Assembly (NCBI RefSeq): GCF_002838065.1
Contig: NZ_PIZU01000020.1
Location: forward strand, 1 to 64,000
Direction: 5' to 3'
DNA: 64,000 nucleotides
Source: Mycobacterium hubeiense
GTDB taxonomy: Bacteria; Actinomycetota; Actinomycetes; Mycobacteriales; Mycobacteriaceae
Within the stretch, counting starts at the first letter, position 1; each line of letters starts with the position of its first letter. Positions 61,375-64,000 of this stretch are shown one piece after another. The notes below the pieces were generated by a model. The model was not told where the DNA came from and searched no databases. It saw nothing but the letters and a program-made list of their open reading frames with translations. Both the position numbers and the translations under genes were made by a program.

Positions 61375-62220
61375 GTGAGCCCAAGCCGTCCGGCGCCGCC
61401 GCCCCCAGAGCCGCTGAGCCCGCTCGTCGACGCGCACACCCACCTCGACGCGTGCGGGGCCACCGACGCCGCGAGCATCCGGGCGATCGTCGACCGCGCC
61501 GCGGCCGTCGGCGTGCAGGCCGTCGTCACCATCGCCGACGACCTGGCCTCCGCACAATGGGTGACCCGGGCCGCCGACGCGGACCCGCGGGTCTACGCGG
61601 CCGTCGCACTGCACCCCACCCGCGCCGGTGCGCTCACCGACGACGCGCGCAAAGCCATCGAGGAACTCGCGCAACATCCGAGAGTCGTTGCCGTCGGCGA
61701 GACCGGGCTGGACAACTACTGGCCGGGCAAGCTCGACGGCTGTGCGGACCTCGCCACCCAGAAAGAGGCGTTCGCCTGGCACATCGACCTCGCCAAGCGC
61801 ACCGGTAAGCCGCTGATGATCCACAACCGCAACGCCGACGCCGACGTGCTCGACGTCCTCACCGCCGAGGGCGCGCCCGAGACCGTGATCTTTCACTGCT
61901 TCTCGTCCGACGCGCAGATGGCCCGCACCTGCATCGACCGCGGCTGGCTGCTCAGCCTGTCGGGCACGGTCAGCTTCCGCAACGCCAAGGCGCTGCGCGA
62001 AGCCGCGCCGATGATCCCGCCCGGGCAACTGCTGGTGGAGACCGACGCGCCGTATCTGACCCCGCATCCCTATCGGGGCGCGCCCAACGAGCCGTACTGC
62101 CTGCCCTATACGGTGCGGGCGCTGGCCGACGTCGTCGACCGGCCGGCAGACGAGATCGCGCAGGAAACCACCGCCACCGCCACGCGGGTGTACAAGATCG
62201 GGGAGAGTTGCCCGCCGTAG
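61375..62220 (+). CDS. tatD: TatD-family metal-dependent deoxyribonuclease
   Basis: 281 aa from GTG 61375; GTG 61369 is possible. Metal ligands: [46 protein letters not shown] and [14 protein letters not shown]. Orthologue of Rv1008. Precedes rpfB by 82 bp. Confidence 0.93.
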   Translation: MSPSRPAPPPPEPLSPLVDAHTHLDACGATDAASIRAIVDRAAAVGVQAVVTIADDLASAQWVTRAADADPRVYAAVALHPTRAGALTDDARKAIEELAQHPRVVAVGETGLDNYWPGKLDGCADLATQKEAFAWHIDLAKRTGKPLMIHNRNADADVLDVLTAEGAPETVIFHCFSSDAQMARTCIDRGWLLSLSGTVSFRNAKALREAAPMIPPGQLLVETDAPYLTPHPYRGAPNEPYCLPYTVRALADVVDRPADEIAQETTATATRVYKIGESCPP

Positions 62221-62227
62221 GCCTTTT

Positions 62228-62244
62228 CGTTACCGTCTTGTGAT
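62228..62244 (+). promoter_or_regulatory. Possible MtrA-type site before rpfB
   Basis: CGTTACCGTCTTGTGAT; its complement ATCACAAGACGGTAACG has the ACA...GTAAC look of MtrA motifs. MtrA controls rpf genes in mycobacteria. Weak match, one site only. Confidence 0.3.
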
Positions 62245-62296
62245 CGATTGCTGTCCGTGCGGCTCTGTTGTACCTGCCGTCCGACGTCGGGGATAG

Positions 62297-64000
<1,704 letters not shown>

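Noticed and set aside
59662..62220. 852-codon plus-strand open frame across metG and tatD
   Set aside because: Its first 570 codons are antisense to metG; only the tatD part shows protein features.

Overview
The window is high-GC mycobacterial chromosome. The gene order from the AAA+/VWA pair to ksgA follows the M. tuberculosis block around Rv0958-Rv1010: echA7-fadE12-accA2-accD2-fadE13-atuA-like, rpmF, mprAB-pepD-mog, mscL, the SAF-domain gene, ruc, folate cyclo-ligase, galU, glp/moeA1, rimJ, glpR, pat, alkB-like, arcA, pmt, rsmI, pabB, metG, tatD, rpfB, ksgA. An MspA-type porin, missing from the M. tuberculosis complex, points to a fast-growing environmental species (Mycolicibacterium). These assignments come from protein motifs and recalled synteny; no database search was run.

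Layout. 1-6.6 kb: a PknF-like kinase fused to an LpqN/LpqT-type ectodomain, a MoxR-like AAA+ ATPase with its VWA partner, and a PE-PPE-like exported protein that has lost its catalytic serine. 6.7-16.1 kb is accessory: an EspC-like protein, a TNT-domain toxin and its immunity protein, a lipoprotein, an exported alanine/glutamate-rich protein, an HTTM membrane pair, an orphan Xre/ParS-like antitoxin and a frameshifted secreted-protein gene. 16.2-24.6 kb: a six-gene acyl-CoA carboxylase/dehydrogenase operon with a candidate TetR-type operator at its head. 25-29.7 kb: rpmF, then the MprAB envelope-stress system with its protease PepD and mog. 29.8-31 kb: an IS3-family element with a programmed -1 frameshift heptamer. 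31-39.5 kb: porin, mscL, the Ruc chaperone, folate and UDP-glucose enzymes, the Glp/GlpR cell-division pair and tRNA-Ala(CGC). 39.5-51 kb: nuclease, higBA, MpaB-like oxygenase with a TetR regulator, Pat acetyltransferase, an LpqT-like lipoprotein, a PE-PPE hydrolase, DUF5642 lipoproteins, AlkB-like dioxygenase, and soxR divergent from arcA. 51-64 kb: an AbiEi-like gene bounded by inverted repeats, pmt, rsmI, pabB, a duplicated ECF41-sigma/FAD-oxidoreductase module with one decayed sigma copy, metG, tatD, rpfB and the 5' part of ksgA.

Most notable. (i) The two-copy ECF41 module: both oxidoreductase genes are preceded by the same promoter geometry, TGTCACA, 16 nt, then nnTC; one sigma gene is internally deleted. 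(ii) The compact EspC-like/TNT/immunity cassette. (iii) The kinase-LpqT fusion, with a free LpqT-like lipoprotein in the same window. (iv) The porin whose pore-constriction loop departs from MspA. (v) Several unannotated DNA elements: three families of interspersed inverted repeats, a SoxR-like dyad between soxR and arcA, a three-half-site operator in front of higBA, and a perfect 17-bp hairpin before rpmF.
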